A program made the position numbers and the translations under genes. A stretch of DNA of 64,000 nucleotides. Origin: Rheinheimera lutimaris. GTDB lineage: Bacteria > Pseudomonadota > Gammaproteobacteria > Enterobacterales > Alteromonadaceae. Below are positions 9,277 through 17,098 of this stretch, piece after piece (the stretch's first letter is position 1; every line of letters begins with the position of its first letter). A model generated the notes under the pieces. The model was not told the DNA's origin, did no database searches, and saw only the letters and a program-made list of their open reading frames with translations. The stretch lies in the NCBI RefSeq assembly GCF_013283795.1, contig NZ_JABSOD010000007.1:62001-126000 (forward strand). Direction: 5' to 3'.

Positions 9277-9535
9277 CAGGGCGATTCTTGATACCGACCA
9301 GATAAATATTGTAGCAAATCATAAATCTCTGAGCTGAATGCCGTAAATAATGTACCCATAAAATGTCCTGCTAGCCCTATATTTATTTGTAGTTGCTATA
9401 AGATAACGCCATCCCATTTATCGACTGCATTTTTTTTGCTAGAAGGTTGTAGTCAATAAATATATCTGTTAAAGATATGGTGTGTAACGAAATGTAACAC
9501 ACGCTATAAAAATAAAAATCCAAGGAGAATAACAA

Positions 9536-12502
9536 ATGAGAACTAAGTTTTTCAGGAACACGTTGACGGCTGTAGCTGTTGCGGCATCATTAGGGACTAT
9601 CCTCCCTGCCACTGCACAAGATGTATCTCGTGGTAATTTGGTCGGTCAGGCACAAGATCAAAGTGGTCAGGTCATCAGTGGCGTTGAAATTATTGTAACT
9701 AATTTAGAGACTGGTTTGACCCGAACAGTCATGTCAAATGACAGCGGTAGCTTTCGCTTTCCTCTGTTGCCGCCAGGTGCTTATTCATTACAGGCAACTA
9801 AGGCAGGCTATGGAGTTGTAGCTGAAGAGAATGTGAATGTTCGGGTTGGCGGTAGCACCAATATGGACATCGTTCTTTTGTCAGAAGGTGCGGTTGAGTC
9901 GATTGAAGTACGTGGTTCTCGGATAGCTATGCTTGATACTTTGTCGTCTGAGTCTCAACTGGTGGTAAGTCAGGAATTTTTATCTAAAATTCCTGTGCCA
10001 CGCGATTTAGCGTCCGTGGCACTGTTAGCACCAGGAACAACAAAAGGTGATTCTGCTTTCGGTAATCATGCTTCGTTCGGTGGTTCATCCGTCGGTGAAA
10101 ATGCATATTACGTCAATGGGTTAAACGTAACCAACTTCCGCAATGGCTTGGGTGGTGCTGAGTTACCTTTTGAAATGTATGAAACATTTGAAGTAAAAAC
10201 GGGTGGTTACTCAGCTGAATACGGTCGTTCTACCGGAGGCGTTATTAATGCCAGAACAAAATCTGGTTCAAACGAATTTAAAGCTGGAGCGAGCGCCTAT
10301 TTTGAGCCTTCATCATTGCGCTCAGACAGTCCAGATGTAACTCTGACAGGCGAAGGCGCTATTGAAGAAAATGCAACCCCTTATTACTTGGTTAATAGTA
10401 ACGATAAAATCGGTGAAACTAACCTAAATTTATGGGCTAGCGGTGCTCTTGTTCAAGATAAACTTTTTTTCTTCGGTTTGGTTAACTACAAAGATCGCGT
10501 TAGTGACTACTCAACAGACACATTATTTTATAAACGTGATGCTGGCGATCTTTTATATGCGGCTAAGTTAGATTGGTACATCACACCAAATCACATACTG
10601 GAGTTCACGGGTTGGGATAGTTCAAGCGACCTTGATACCAGCAAGTATGACTACGATTTCGCCAGCAACACGCGTGGAGAGTTATTTGGTGACTATGTAT
10701 TAGAACGCGGTGGAAAGTCTTATGCCTTGCAGTACACCGGTATTCTGACTGACGATATCACTATAAGTGCGTTGTATGGTGTCAATGAGGCGTCTTATAG
10801 CAATGTTAATGCTGGGGATACAGCTATTGGTGCTGTTCACTTCCCATCAGGCAGGCAGTTCACTCAGTTCGGTTTAAATTCTCCATCTGTGCAGGAAGAC
10901 GAGCGGACTGCATATCGTTTTGATGTTGACTGGTATGCTCACGAAGATCATACATTACGCTTTGGTATTGACTATGAGGATATGAAAGCATTTGAAGAAA
11001 CTACCCGCGTTGGTGGTACTTTGTATCAATATCAGAACTGTGCGAATGCTGACGCTGTAGCTGCCGGTGACTTGCTGGATGCAGAGTGTGCTCGTGTACG
11101 TTTTAATACTTACGTGAATGATGGTTCATTCCAAACAAAGTCGAGTGCTTTCTATATTCAGGATACTTGGCAGGTAACCGACAATATCGTGGCTCGTATT
11201 GGCTTACGTAATGAAACCTTCGAAAACTACAATAAAGCAGGTGATAAGTTTGTTGATGTAACTGACCAATGGGCACCACGTGTAGGTATCAGTTGGGATA
11301 TAAATGGCGATGGTGAAAGTAAGGTTTTCGCAAACTATGGCCGTTATTTCTTGCCTGTAGCTACTAACACTAATATTCGTCTGGCAGGTGATGAGCTATA
11401 TACTGTCACCATTTATGACGTGTTGGGTATTAATCCGGACTTAACACCAATAGTGGATGAAGATAATGCTGTTGCCGGTGCCGTTTATTCAGATGGTACG
11501 TTAAAAGGCACGTTAGAGACTGTCAATGCTGACTTAGACCCAATGTATCAAGATGAATTTATTCTTGGATATGAGCGTATGCTGGGAGATAGCTGGTCTG
11601 TAGGTATTAAAGGTACTTATCGTGAACTGAAAAGTTCATTGGAAGATGTAGCTATAGATTATGGCTTTAACGAGTACTTGGAACAAGAGTTCGGTTCAAG
11701 CTGCACCATTTGTTCAGGTTTCCACTACTATGTATTGACTAATCCCGGGCAGGCAGTTTCTATTACGACAGACCCAGATGGCGATGGACCGCTGGCAAAT
11801 CAACAGTATACTATACCTGCAGAATTGCTGGGCTACCCAGAGGCTAAACGTCAGTACGGAGCCGTAGATATTAATCTACGCCGTGCTTTCGATGGCTTAT
11901 GGATGTTGGATGCAACTTATACCTGGTCTCATAGCTGGGGTAACAACGAAGGCTTTGTTCGTTCTGATAATGGCCAAGATGACTCTGGTTTAACAACTAA
12001 CTTCGACCAACCTGGTTTAGTTGAAGGGGCTTATGGCAATTTACCAAATGATCGTCGTCATATGTTAAAAGTACAGGGTTCATATTCCTTCACAGAGGAT
12101 TTTAGTTTGGGCGCAAACTTCCGCTGGGAGTCTGGTCGTCCTCTTAGCTCGTTTGGTTTCCACCCAACAGATGTGTTTGCATCTTTATACGAAGCAGAGT
12201 CATTTGTTAAAGATGGTCAGCTGGTTAAGCGAGGTTCAGAAGGCCGCACTTCAAGTAACTGGACTTTAGATTTGACTGCGCGTTATGAAATGGACTTCCG
12301 CGGTACAGATATTGTATTCCGCGCGGACATTTTTAATGTGTTTAATAATAATCGCGTTACTGAGCGTAATGAAGTCAATGAAATTTATGCTGGCGAGCGT
12401 GATGATGGTAGTTATATAGGCGAAGCAAGCGCGCTTTATGGACTACCAGATGCATATCAGACGCCGCGTTATGTTCGTCTGAGTGCTGAAATTAAGTTCT
12501 GA
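9536..12502 (+). CDS. TonB-dependent receptor with N-terminal carboxypeptidase-regulatory-like domain (Oar-like)
   Basis: A 988-residue outer-membrane receptor. A signal peptide (about 1-27) precedes a transthyretin-like CarboxypepD_reg domain (about 35-110: GNLVGQAQDQSGQVISGVEI...GSFRFPLLPPGAYSL). A plug follows (about 125-235, ending EYGRSTGGVINARTKSGSNEF), then a long barrel ending SAEIKF. The architecture is that of Oar-type receptors, which in several proteobacteria and Bacteroidetes handle large or peptide substrates. The start is supported by AAGGAG 8 bases upstream. The 259-bp region before it (9277-9535) is AT-rich, with a GTGTGT/ACACAC inverted repeat near 9480-9503 and nothing else I can support. 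A terminator follows and then a TPR-sulfotransferase. Confidence 0.93.
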   Translation: MRTKFFRNTLTAVAVAASLGTILPATAQDVSRGNLVGQAQDQSGQVISGVEIIVTNLETGLTRTVMSNDSGSFRFPLLPPGAYSLQATKAGYGVVAEENVNVRVGGSTNMDIVLLSEGAVESIEVRGSRIAMLDTLSSESQLVVSQEFLSKIPVPRDLASVALLAPGTTKGDSAFGNHASFGGSSVGENAYYVNGLNVTNFRNGLGGAELPFEMYETFEVKTGGYSAEYGRSTGGVINARTKSGSNEFKAGASAYFEPSSLRSDSPDVTLTGEGAIEENATPYYLVNSNDKIGETNLNLWASGALVQDKLFFFGLVNYKDRVSDYSTDTLFYKRDAGDLLYAAKLDWYITPNHILEFTGWDSSSDLDTSKYDYDFASNTRGELFGDYVLERGGKSYALQYTGILTDDITISALYGVNEASYSNVNAGDTAIGAVHFPSGRQFTQFGLNSPSVQEDERTAYRFDVDWYAHEDHTLRFGIDYEDMKAFEETTRVGGTLYQYQNCANADAVAAGDLLDAECARVRFNTYVNDGSFQTKSSAFYIQDTWQVTDNIVARIGLRNETFENYNKAGDKFVDVTDQWAPRVGISWDINGDGESKVFANYGRYFLPVATNTNIRLAGDELYTVTIYDVLGINPDLTPIVDEDNAVAGAVYSDGTLKGTLETVNADLDPMYQDEFILGYERMLGDSWSVGIKGTYRELKSSLEDVAIDYGFNEYLEQEFGSSCTICSGFHYYVLTNPGQAVSITTDPDGDGPLANQQYTIPAELLGYPEAKRQYGAVDINLRRAFDGLWMLDATYTWSHSWGNNEGFVRSDNGQDDSGLTTNFDQPGLVEGAYGNLPNDRRHMLKVQGSYSFTEDFSLGANFRWESGRPLSSFGFHPTDVFASLYEAESFVKDGQLVKRGSEGRTSSNWTLDLTARYEMDFRGTDIVFRADIFNVFNNNRVTERNEVNEIYAGERDDGSYIGEASALYGLPDAYQTPRYVRLSAEIKF

Positions 12503-12546
12503 TAATTTGACAGCGATTTTGCTGGTTGTTTTATAACAGGACTGAA

Positions 12547-12582
12547 TAAAAGCCAGGGAATGGTAACATTTCCTGGCTTTTT
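12547..12582 (+). terminator. Rho-independent terminator after Oar-like receptor
   Basis: AAAAGCCAGGGA and TTCCTGGCTTTTT form a 12-bp stem around a short loop with a T tract. It contains the ATG at 12560 that would be the most upstream start of the next gene, arguing for the GTG at 12605 instead. Confidence 0.85.
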
Positions 12583-12604
12583 ACTAAGGATTACAGGAGT
12601 CAAC

Positions 12605-14080
12605 GTGGTCAGTCAGTATGATTTAAATGATATTCTCTGTGCTGTGCGGGAGGGGAAGAGAACTGAAGTGCATGCTCTGATCGCACATTTTATTGAAAAC
12701 AAATCAGATTTGAAAACAGACTGGTTAAAAGTTTCGGTGTTGGCATTGCGCATCGGCGACACTAACCTAGCCGCACAGGCCGCAGACCTATTTCATCGTA
12801 GTTGCCCTAAAAATGCAGAAACAGATATACAGTATGCTGGTTTGTATGCAGAGATAGGCGATCTGGATAGGGCTTTACAAGTTGTTACCCCCTATATCGT
12901 GCGTAAAGTGGCTTTACCTTCGGTGTATCATTTGGCTGGAACAGTGCAAGCACAACAAGGAAAGTTAAAAGAAGCCAGACTAAACTTGTTGCAAGCTTTG
13001 GCATTGGCGCCTCAGCTTGGGATTAGTTGGTACACCCTTGCTAGTATTGTAGACTTCAACCAGCATCCGGGCTTGCTGCAAAAGATGGAGTTAGCTTTTA
13101 GCCAGCTACAGGCAAATGATCAACATAACATTCAACAATTTATGTATGCATTGGCGAAAGCTTATAGTGATAGGCGCGACTATAACAAAGCTTGGGAGTA
13201 CTATTCAGCTGGCGCGCAAATAATGGCTAAACTTTGTAAGTATTCAGTTGATGATGATGCCAAAGAGATAAAATGCCTTGTTGCTGGCTTTACTAACAGT
13301 GCTATGCAACAAATGTCTAAATCCAGAAGCTTGTATGATAGGTCGATAGCTGTTCTGGGTTTACCTAGAAGTGGAACAACTTTGTTAGGACAAATGCTTA
13401 GTGCACACAGCAAAGTGAAAGGTGCAGGAGAGTTTAATGCTATAGGTGTAGCTTGTATGCACTTGCGAGGAGACAATTTCACGGATTTTCCATCTTTTAT
13501 TGCACGGCATGGTCATTCGGTCGCCGCTCTTGAGCACATAGCGAATGTTTATCAGCAGGTCGCAGAGCAACGATATGCTGGTCAAGGTTATATTATTGAT
13601 AAGTCCCTTAACTTGAACCGGCATTTTGGTATGTGGGCTCAAGCAATGCCTAAAGGGAAAGCCATTTATATTAGTCGTAACGATGAAGACACTGCTTGGT
13701 CTTGTTTTAAAAGTAATTTTAGATCTCAAGCTGGTTGGAGCTGGTCTATACCTCATATAGCTGCTTATATAAAGAATGAAAGGCAGTTGTTACAACATTG
13801 GCAGAAACTATATGCAGATCGCATTTTGCATATTTGTTACGAAGACTTGGTAAGCAAACCAAAAGAGGTATTAACCAAGGTGTGTCAGCATCTTGATTTA
13901 CAATATGAACCCAGCATGCTGTCTTTTTACGAGAATAATGGCCCGGTGTTCACCTCTAGTGTTGGGCAGGTGCATCAGCCTTTGCATCAAGGGAATATAG
14001 GTTTATCGCAGCACTACCCTGATTTTGTTTCACTTTTCGCTCAAGCTAACCAAGCTGGCAGCGTTAATGCCGCTAATTAA
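12605..14080 (+). CDS. Tetratricopeptide-repeat sulfotransferase family protein
   Basis: A 491-residue protein. The N-terminal ~200 residues form TPR helices (for example LAGTVQAQQGKLKEARLNLLQALALAP). They are followed by a PAPS-dependent sulfotransferase domain with the 5'-phosphosulfate-binding loop LGLPRSGTTLLG (about 251-262) and a 3'-phosphate-binding segment YISRNDEDTAWSCFKSNF (about 355-372). It would transfer sulfuryl from PAPS to an unknown acceptor. GTG 12605 is preferred because CAGGAG lies 4 bases before it, whereas the upstream ATG 12560 lies inside a terminator. Such TPR-sulfotransferases are often found beside TBDR genes in Alteromonadales, as here. The gene is AT-rich relative to the housekeeping block downstream. 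Confidence 0.85.
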   Translation: MVSQYDLNDILCAVREGKRTEVHALIAHFIENKSDLKTDWLKVSVLALRIGDTNLAAQAADLFHRSCPKNAETDIQYAGLYAEIGDLDRALQVVTPYIVRKVALPSVYHLAGTVQAQQGKLKEARLNLLQALALAPQLGISWYTLASIVDFNQHPGLLQKMELAFSQLQANDQHNIQQFMYALAKAYSDRRDYNKAWEYYSAGAQIMAKLCKYSVDDDAKEIKCLVAGFTNSAMQQMSKSRSLYDRSIAVLGLPRSGTTLLGQMLSAHSKVKGAGEFNAIGVACMHLRGDNFTDFPSFIARHGHSVAALEHIANVYQQVAEQRYAGQGYIIDKSLNLNRHFGMWAQAMPKGKAIYISRNDEDTAWSCFKSNFRSQAGWSWSIPHIAAYIKNERQLLQHWQKLYADRILHICYEDLVSKPKEVLTKVCQHLDLQYEPSMLSFYENNGPVFTSSVGQVHQPLHQGNIGLSQHYPDFVSLFAQANQAGSVNAAN

Positions 14081-14173
14081 TTTTTGTCGTGGATTTGCAG
14101 TCAACAACGTTGAAATAATATTTGAGATGTATCGGTCTACTTCTGGCAACCCACAAACACAACAGGTGAAAAC

Positions 14174-14578
14174 ATGAAAACAGCAAAACACTCAAATGTA
14201 GCAATGGCAGTAGGTGCTTTAGTATTTGGTTCGCTGGCTACTGTGGCAACGACCGCTAATGCAAACCCATTTACTGCGATGGATCTGGCGTCTGGCTATG
14301 AGATGGTCGCCGGTGAAGGTAAATGTGGTGAAGGTAAGTGCGGTGAAGACAAAGCCAAAAAAGCCAAAGAGAAAATGCAAGACGGTAAATGCGGTGAAGG
14401 CAAGTGCGGCGAAGATAAGATGAAAGAAAAAGCTGAAAAAATGAAAGACAAAGCCAAAGAAGGTAAATGTGGCGAAGGCAAGTGCGGCGAAGATAAGATG
14501 AAAGAAAAAGCCGAAAAAATGAAAGACAAAGCCAAAGAAGGCAAATGTGGTGAAGGCAAGTGTGGCGGTAGTGTATAA
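14174..14578 (+). CDS. hvfA: HvfA/bufferin-type RiPP precursor with EGKCG repeats
   Basis: A 134-residue precursor. It has a Sec-type signal peptide (about 1-30, cut near ANA-N), a short spacer, then eight (E/D)GKCG pentapeptides in four adjacent pairs with cysteines at 51/56, 73/78, 99/104 and 125/130. The pairs are separated by Lys/Glu/Met-rich helical linkers. In the H. influenzae HvfA system, EGKCG cysteines are converted by the MNIO enzyme to oxazolone/thioamide groups that bind copper(I); related bufferins carry thiooxazoles. The two downstream genes are exactly that enzyme pair. AGGTG lies 6 bases before ATG. Seven motifs are EGKCG and one is DGKCG. Modification and metal binding are inferred from family knowledge. 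Confidence 0.9.
   Translation: MKTAKHSNVAMAVGALVFGSLATVATTANANPFTAMDLASGYEMVAGEGKCGEGKCGEDKAKKAKEKMQDGKCGEGKCGEDKMKEKAEKMKDKAKEGKCGEGKCGEDKMKEKAEKMKDKAKEGKCGEGKCGGSV
14411..14566 (+). repeat. Two tandem 78-bp repeats in hvfA
   Basis: Bases 14411-14488 and 14489-14566 encode the same 26-residue unit (linker plus two EGKCG motifs), differing only at silent third positions. The first cysteine pair is spaced 22 residues from the second and later pairs 26, so the array has grown by unit duplication. Confidence 0.9.
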
Positions 14579-14589
14579 CACTGTCGGCT

Positions 14590-14620
14590 AAGGCCTGCAG
14601 TTGCAGGCCTTTTACTTTTC
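14590..14620 (+). terminator. Terminator/attenuator between RiPP precursor and enzymes
   Basis: AAGGCCTGCA and TGCAGGCCTT form a strong stem followed by TTTTACTTTT. It lies 12 bases after the precursor stop and before the enzyme genes. It should reduce enzyme mRNA relative to precursor mRNA, and no separate promoter is evident downstream. Confidence 0.75.
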
Positions 14621-14621
14621 C

Positions 14622-14653
14622 GGAGCTGAGCAATGTCAGGAGCTGAGCAATGA
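14622..14653 (+). promoter_or_regulatory. Duplicated Shine-Dalgarno/start module before the MNIO gene
   Basis: GGAGCTGAGCAATG occurs at 14622-14635 and again at 14639-14652, a 17-bp tandem duplication. The first ATG (14633) opens a six-codon frame reading MSGAEQ whose TGA (14651-14653) overlaps the second ATG (14650), the start of the enzyme gene. The ATGA overlap suggests translational coupling. Confidence 0.7.
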
Positions 14654-15504
14654 GAGTGCCCTCAACTACGCCTTTAGCCGGCTCGGGTTTAGGCCTGCGC
14701 CGCGAAATGCTGAGTGATATACTTAGCGCTAAATCGGCGCAAATTGATTTTTTTGAAGTGGCGCCGGAAAATTGGATCCCGTTTGGTGGCAAGCTGCAAA
14801 AACAGTTTGCTCAACTGGCCGAGCAGCATCGTTTTATTTGTCATGGTTTGTCGTTGTCGATTGGCAGCCCTGAGCCATTGGACGTGGTGTTTGTGCGCCA
14901 GGTTAAACAATTTCTGCGTCAGTACAATATCAGCTTATACAGTGAGCATTTAAGTTATTGCTCCGGTGCAGGTCATTTATACGATTTAATGCCGATTCCT
15001 TTTACTGAAGAAGCGGTAAGCTATGTAGCAAAGCGGGTGCGCCAGGTACAGGACATTCTGGAACAGCCGTTGGTGTTGGAAAACGTATCTTATTATGCAG
15101 CGCCGGGTCAGCAGATGTCAGAGCAAGACTTTACCCTTGCAGTGCTGCAGGAAGCTGACTGTCAGCTATTGCTGGATGTAAACAATATTTATGTGAATTC
15201 GGTAAATCATGGTTATGACGCACTGCAGTTTTTACGCGCTATGCCAGGCGAGCGGATAGCGTATTATCATATCGCCGGCCACTTTAATGAGGCAGAGGAT
15301 TTACTTATTGATACCCACGGCGCTGCGGTAATTGACCCGGTATGGCAGTTGCTGGCGCAGGCATATCAGTTGCACGGTGTTAAACCTACTTTGTTGGAGC
15401 GAGATTTTAATATCCCCGAGCTGAGTGTTTTATGCGAAGAGCTGGAGCAAATCAGAGCTTTGCAGCAAGGCAGCGACAGCGATACGCTGGAATTAAGGGC
15501 CTGA
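14650..15504 (+). CDS. hvfB: DUF692 multinuclear non-haem iron oxidative enzyme (MNIO), HvfB/BufB-like
   Basis: A 284-residue TIM-barrel enzyme of the DUF692/MNIO family that oxidises cysteines of RiPP precursors using a multi-iron site and O2. The family's metal-ligand motifs are in order: His65 (CHGLSLSIGS), Glu99-His100 (YSEHLSY), Glu144 (LENVSYY), Asp176/Asn178 (LDVNNIYVN), His187, His207/His211 (YHIAGH), Asp221/His223 (DTHG) and Glu250/Asp252 (LERDFN). It is immediately followed (4 bases) by its usual DUF2063 partner and preceded by an EGKCG precursor, so the substrate is very likely that peptide. The start is set by the duplicated RBS and agreement with family N-termini (GSGLGLRREM). 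Confidence 0.93.
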   Translation: MRVPSTTPLAGSGLGLRREMLSDILSAKSAQIDFFEVAPENWIPFGGKLQKQFAQLAEQHRFICHGLSLSIGSPEPLDVVFVRQVKQFLRQYNISLYSEHLSYCSGAGHLYDLMPIPFTEEAVSYVAKRVRQVQDILEQPLVLENVSYYAAPGQQMSEQDFTLAVLQEADCQLLLDVNNIYVNSVNHGYDALQFLRAMPGERIAYYHIAGHFNEAEDLLIDTHGAAVIDPVWQLLAQAYQLHGVKPTLLERDFNIPELSVLCEELEQIRALQQGSDSDTLELRA

Positions 15505-15508
15505 ACCA

Positions 15509-16270
15509 ATGCAATTTCAACAGCTGCAACAGGCGTTTATCGCTCATATTAAAGATCCGCAGCAGCCTGCACCGCAAGGTATTGAAGACAGGCGCATGGC
15601 GATTTATCGTGAGCTGTTTTTTAATAATGTGCTGGGCTTTGTCAGTACGGCCTTTCCGGTTTTAAAATCACTATACACTGATGCCAACTGGCAGCAATTG
15701 GTACGCCGGTTTTTTATCGACTACCAGTGCAGCAGCCCGTACTTTCTGCATATTGCCGAACATTTTTTGCACTACCTGCAGCAGGATTATCAGATGCAGG
15801 AACAGGCCCCGGTGTTTCTGCAGGAATTGGCGCATTATGAGTGGGCAGAGTTGTATCTGGCAACCAAACAGCCGGCGCAGGTTGAAATACCGCTGGCAGC
15901 AGAGCAAATCAGTAGTTCCGCGCTATGTTTGTCTGACTTATCAATGCTGCTGGCCTATCCATATGCCGTGCATAGTATAAGTGTGGATTATCAGCCTGTT
16001 GAGAGCGGTGAAGTACAGTTTTATTTGTTGTATCGCAATGACGCAGATGAGGTTAAGTTTGTTTTGATTAACCAACTAACCGCGGCATTGTTACAAACCT
16101 TGCAGCAGGCACCTGGTAGTACCTTATCGCAATTAGTTGAGCAACTGCAGCCACTTTTGCCGCAGCTGAGCGCAACGCAATTGCAGCAGGGGGCCATAGC
16201 ATTATTACAGGACTTTGCCGCAAAAGGTGTACTGGTGTCTTTTCAAGCAGCGCAAAATTCATTACCATAA
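15509..16270 (+). CDS. hvfC: HvfC/BufC family RiPP maturation protein (DUF2063)
   Basis: A 253-residue soluble protein. The N-terminal DUF2063 domain (about residues 3-95) carries the family pattern IEDRRMAIYRELFFNNVLGFVSTAFPVLKSL. The C-terminal half resembles a winged-helix or precursor-recognition module (LINQLTAALLQTLQQAPGSTLSQLVEQL). In characterised MNIO systems this protein binds the precursor leader and is required for modification by the DUF692 enzyme. It starts 4 bases after the hvfB stop, so the two are certainly cotranscribed. No DoxX-type HvfD gene follows; a 39-codon membrane peptide is found instead. Confidence 0.9.
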   Translation: MQFQQLQQAFIAHIKDPQQPAPQGIEDRRMAIYRELFFNNVLGFVSTAFPVLKSLYTDANWQQLVRRFFIDYQCSSPYFLHIAEHFLHYLQQDYQMQEQAPVFLQELAHYEWAELYLATKQPAQVEIPLAAEQISSSALCLSDLSMLLAYPYAVHSISVDYQPVESGEVQFYLLYRNDADEVKFVLINQLTAALLQTLQQAPGSTLSQLVEQLQPLLPQLSATQLQQGAIALLQDFAAKGVLVSFQAAQNSLP

Positions 16271-16307
16271 GCGCCCTTAATTTCGCTGATGACAGAAGAG
16301 AAAGGCA

Positions 16308-16427
16308 ATGGCAGACGAGAAGTTTAAAGAGTCGTTTAACCTGTGGCAATTTATTGCTCTGGTGGCAGTGTTTGTGTCCTTACTGTGCCTGGCGCCAATA
16401 GTGCGTTGGTTTCAAATTCTGGCATAA
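16308..16427 (+). CDS. 39-residue single-span membrane protein at the end of the RiPP operon
   Basis: ATG at 16308 opens a 39-codon frame preceded by a GAGAAAGG ribosome site. The peptide begins MADEKFKESFNLWQ, then one hydrophobic span (about residues 14-33) with a cysteine at 27 and a proline near its end, then VRWFQILA. It lies 37 bases after the hvfC stop and just before a strong terminator, so it is probably the last gene of the operon. I do not recognise a family. It may be a membrane anchor or regulator for peptide maturation or export; that is conjecture. The ribosome site, membrane-peptide composition and position support it being real. Confidence 0.65.
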   Translation: MADEKFKESFNLWQFIALVAVFVSLLCLAPIVRWFQILA

Positions 16428-16444
16428 TACAGCAACAGTGTTGA

Positions 16445-16468
16445 AGGCCGCCTGAGGGCGGCTTTTTT
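16445..16468 (+). terminator. Rho-independent terminator ending the RiPP operon
   Basis: GCCGCC-TGAG-GGCGGC stem followed by TTTTTT. Confidence 0.88.
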
Positions 16469-16504
16469 GTCCCGGCCGGGACGCTTAATAAAAGGTTTTC
16501 TAAC

Positions 16505-17053
16505 ATGGACAAACAGGCATTAGCGCTTGAGTTAAAGCAGGTTATTAAAACGGTTGTCGATTACCCGAAGCCCGGTATAGTGTTTCGCGACGTGACCAGC
16601 CTGATGCAGGATGGCCCCAGTTTTAAAAAAGTAATTGATGCTTTTTGCCGGCTGTATGCAGATAAGGGCATCACTAAAATAGTGGGCACTGAGTCACGTG
16701 GCTTTATTTTTGGTGCGCCGCTGGCTTATGCGCTGGGTATTTCCTTTGTGCCGGTACGTAAACCAGGCAAGTTACCGCGTCAGCGTATTTCACAAAGCTA
16801 CCAGCTTGAATATGGCGAAGATGCGTTAGAGTTGCATGCCGATGCGATAGTGCCGGGCGACAAAGTGTTACTGGTAGACGATTTACTGGCAACCGGCGGC
16901 ACTATCGATGCTACGGCCAAGTTGGTGCGTCAACTCGGTGGTATCGTCGATGATGCGGCCTTTGTTATTGCTTTGCCTGATTTAGGCGGCGTGGCGCGGT
17001 TACAGCAAGCCGGGTTAAATATCCTCAGTCTGGTTGAGTATAGCGGCGAATAA
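16505..17053 (+). CDS. apt: Adenine phosphoribosyltransferase
   Basis: A 182-residue cytosolic enzyme that salvages adenine with PRPP to AMP. The PRPP-binding motif [13 protein letters not shown] lies at about residues 121-133, the N-terminal [10 protein letters not shown] segment at 19-28, and the adenine-site loop ESRGFIFG at about 64-71. Length matches E. coli Apt. It is followed 45 bases later by dnaX, the same order as in E. coli, and preceded by the terminator of the RiPP operon, so it has its own promoter in the short gap. Confidence 0.97.
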   Translation: MDKQALALELKQVIKTVVDYPKPGIVFRDVTSLMQDGPSFKKVIDAFCRLYADKGITKIVGTESRGFIFGAPLAYALGISFVPVRKPGKLPRQRISQSYQLEYGEDALELHADAIVPGDKVLLVDDLLATGGTIDATAKLVRQLGGIVDDAAFVIALPDLGGVARLQQAGLNILSLVEYSGE

Positions 17054-17098
17054 GTTTAGTCTGTTGCAGACGCCAACAATCAAGATATCAGCAGCCGT

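Noticed and set aside
14219-14792. Long antisense frames opposite hvfA
   Set aside because: They arise from the repetitive lysine-rich codons of hvfA and have low-complexity Leu/Phe/Ser composition and no ribosome site.
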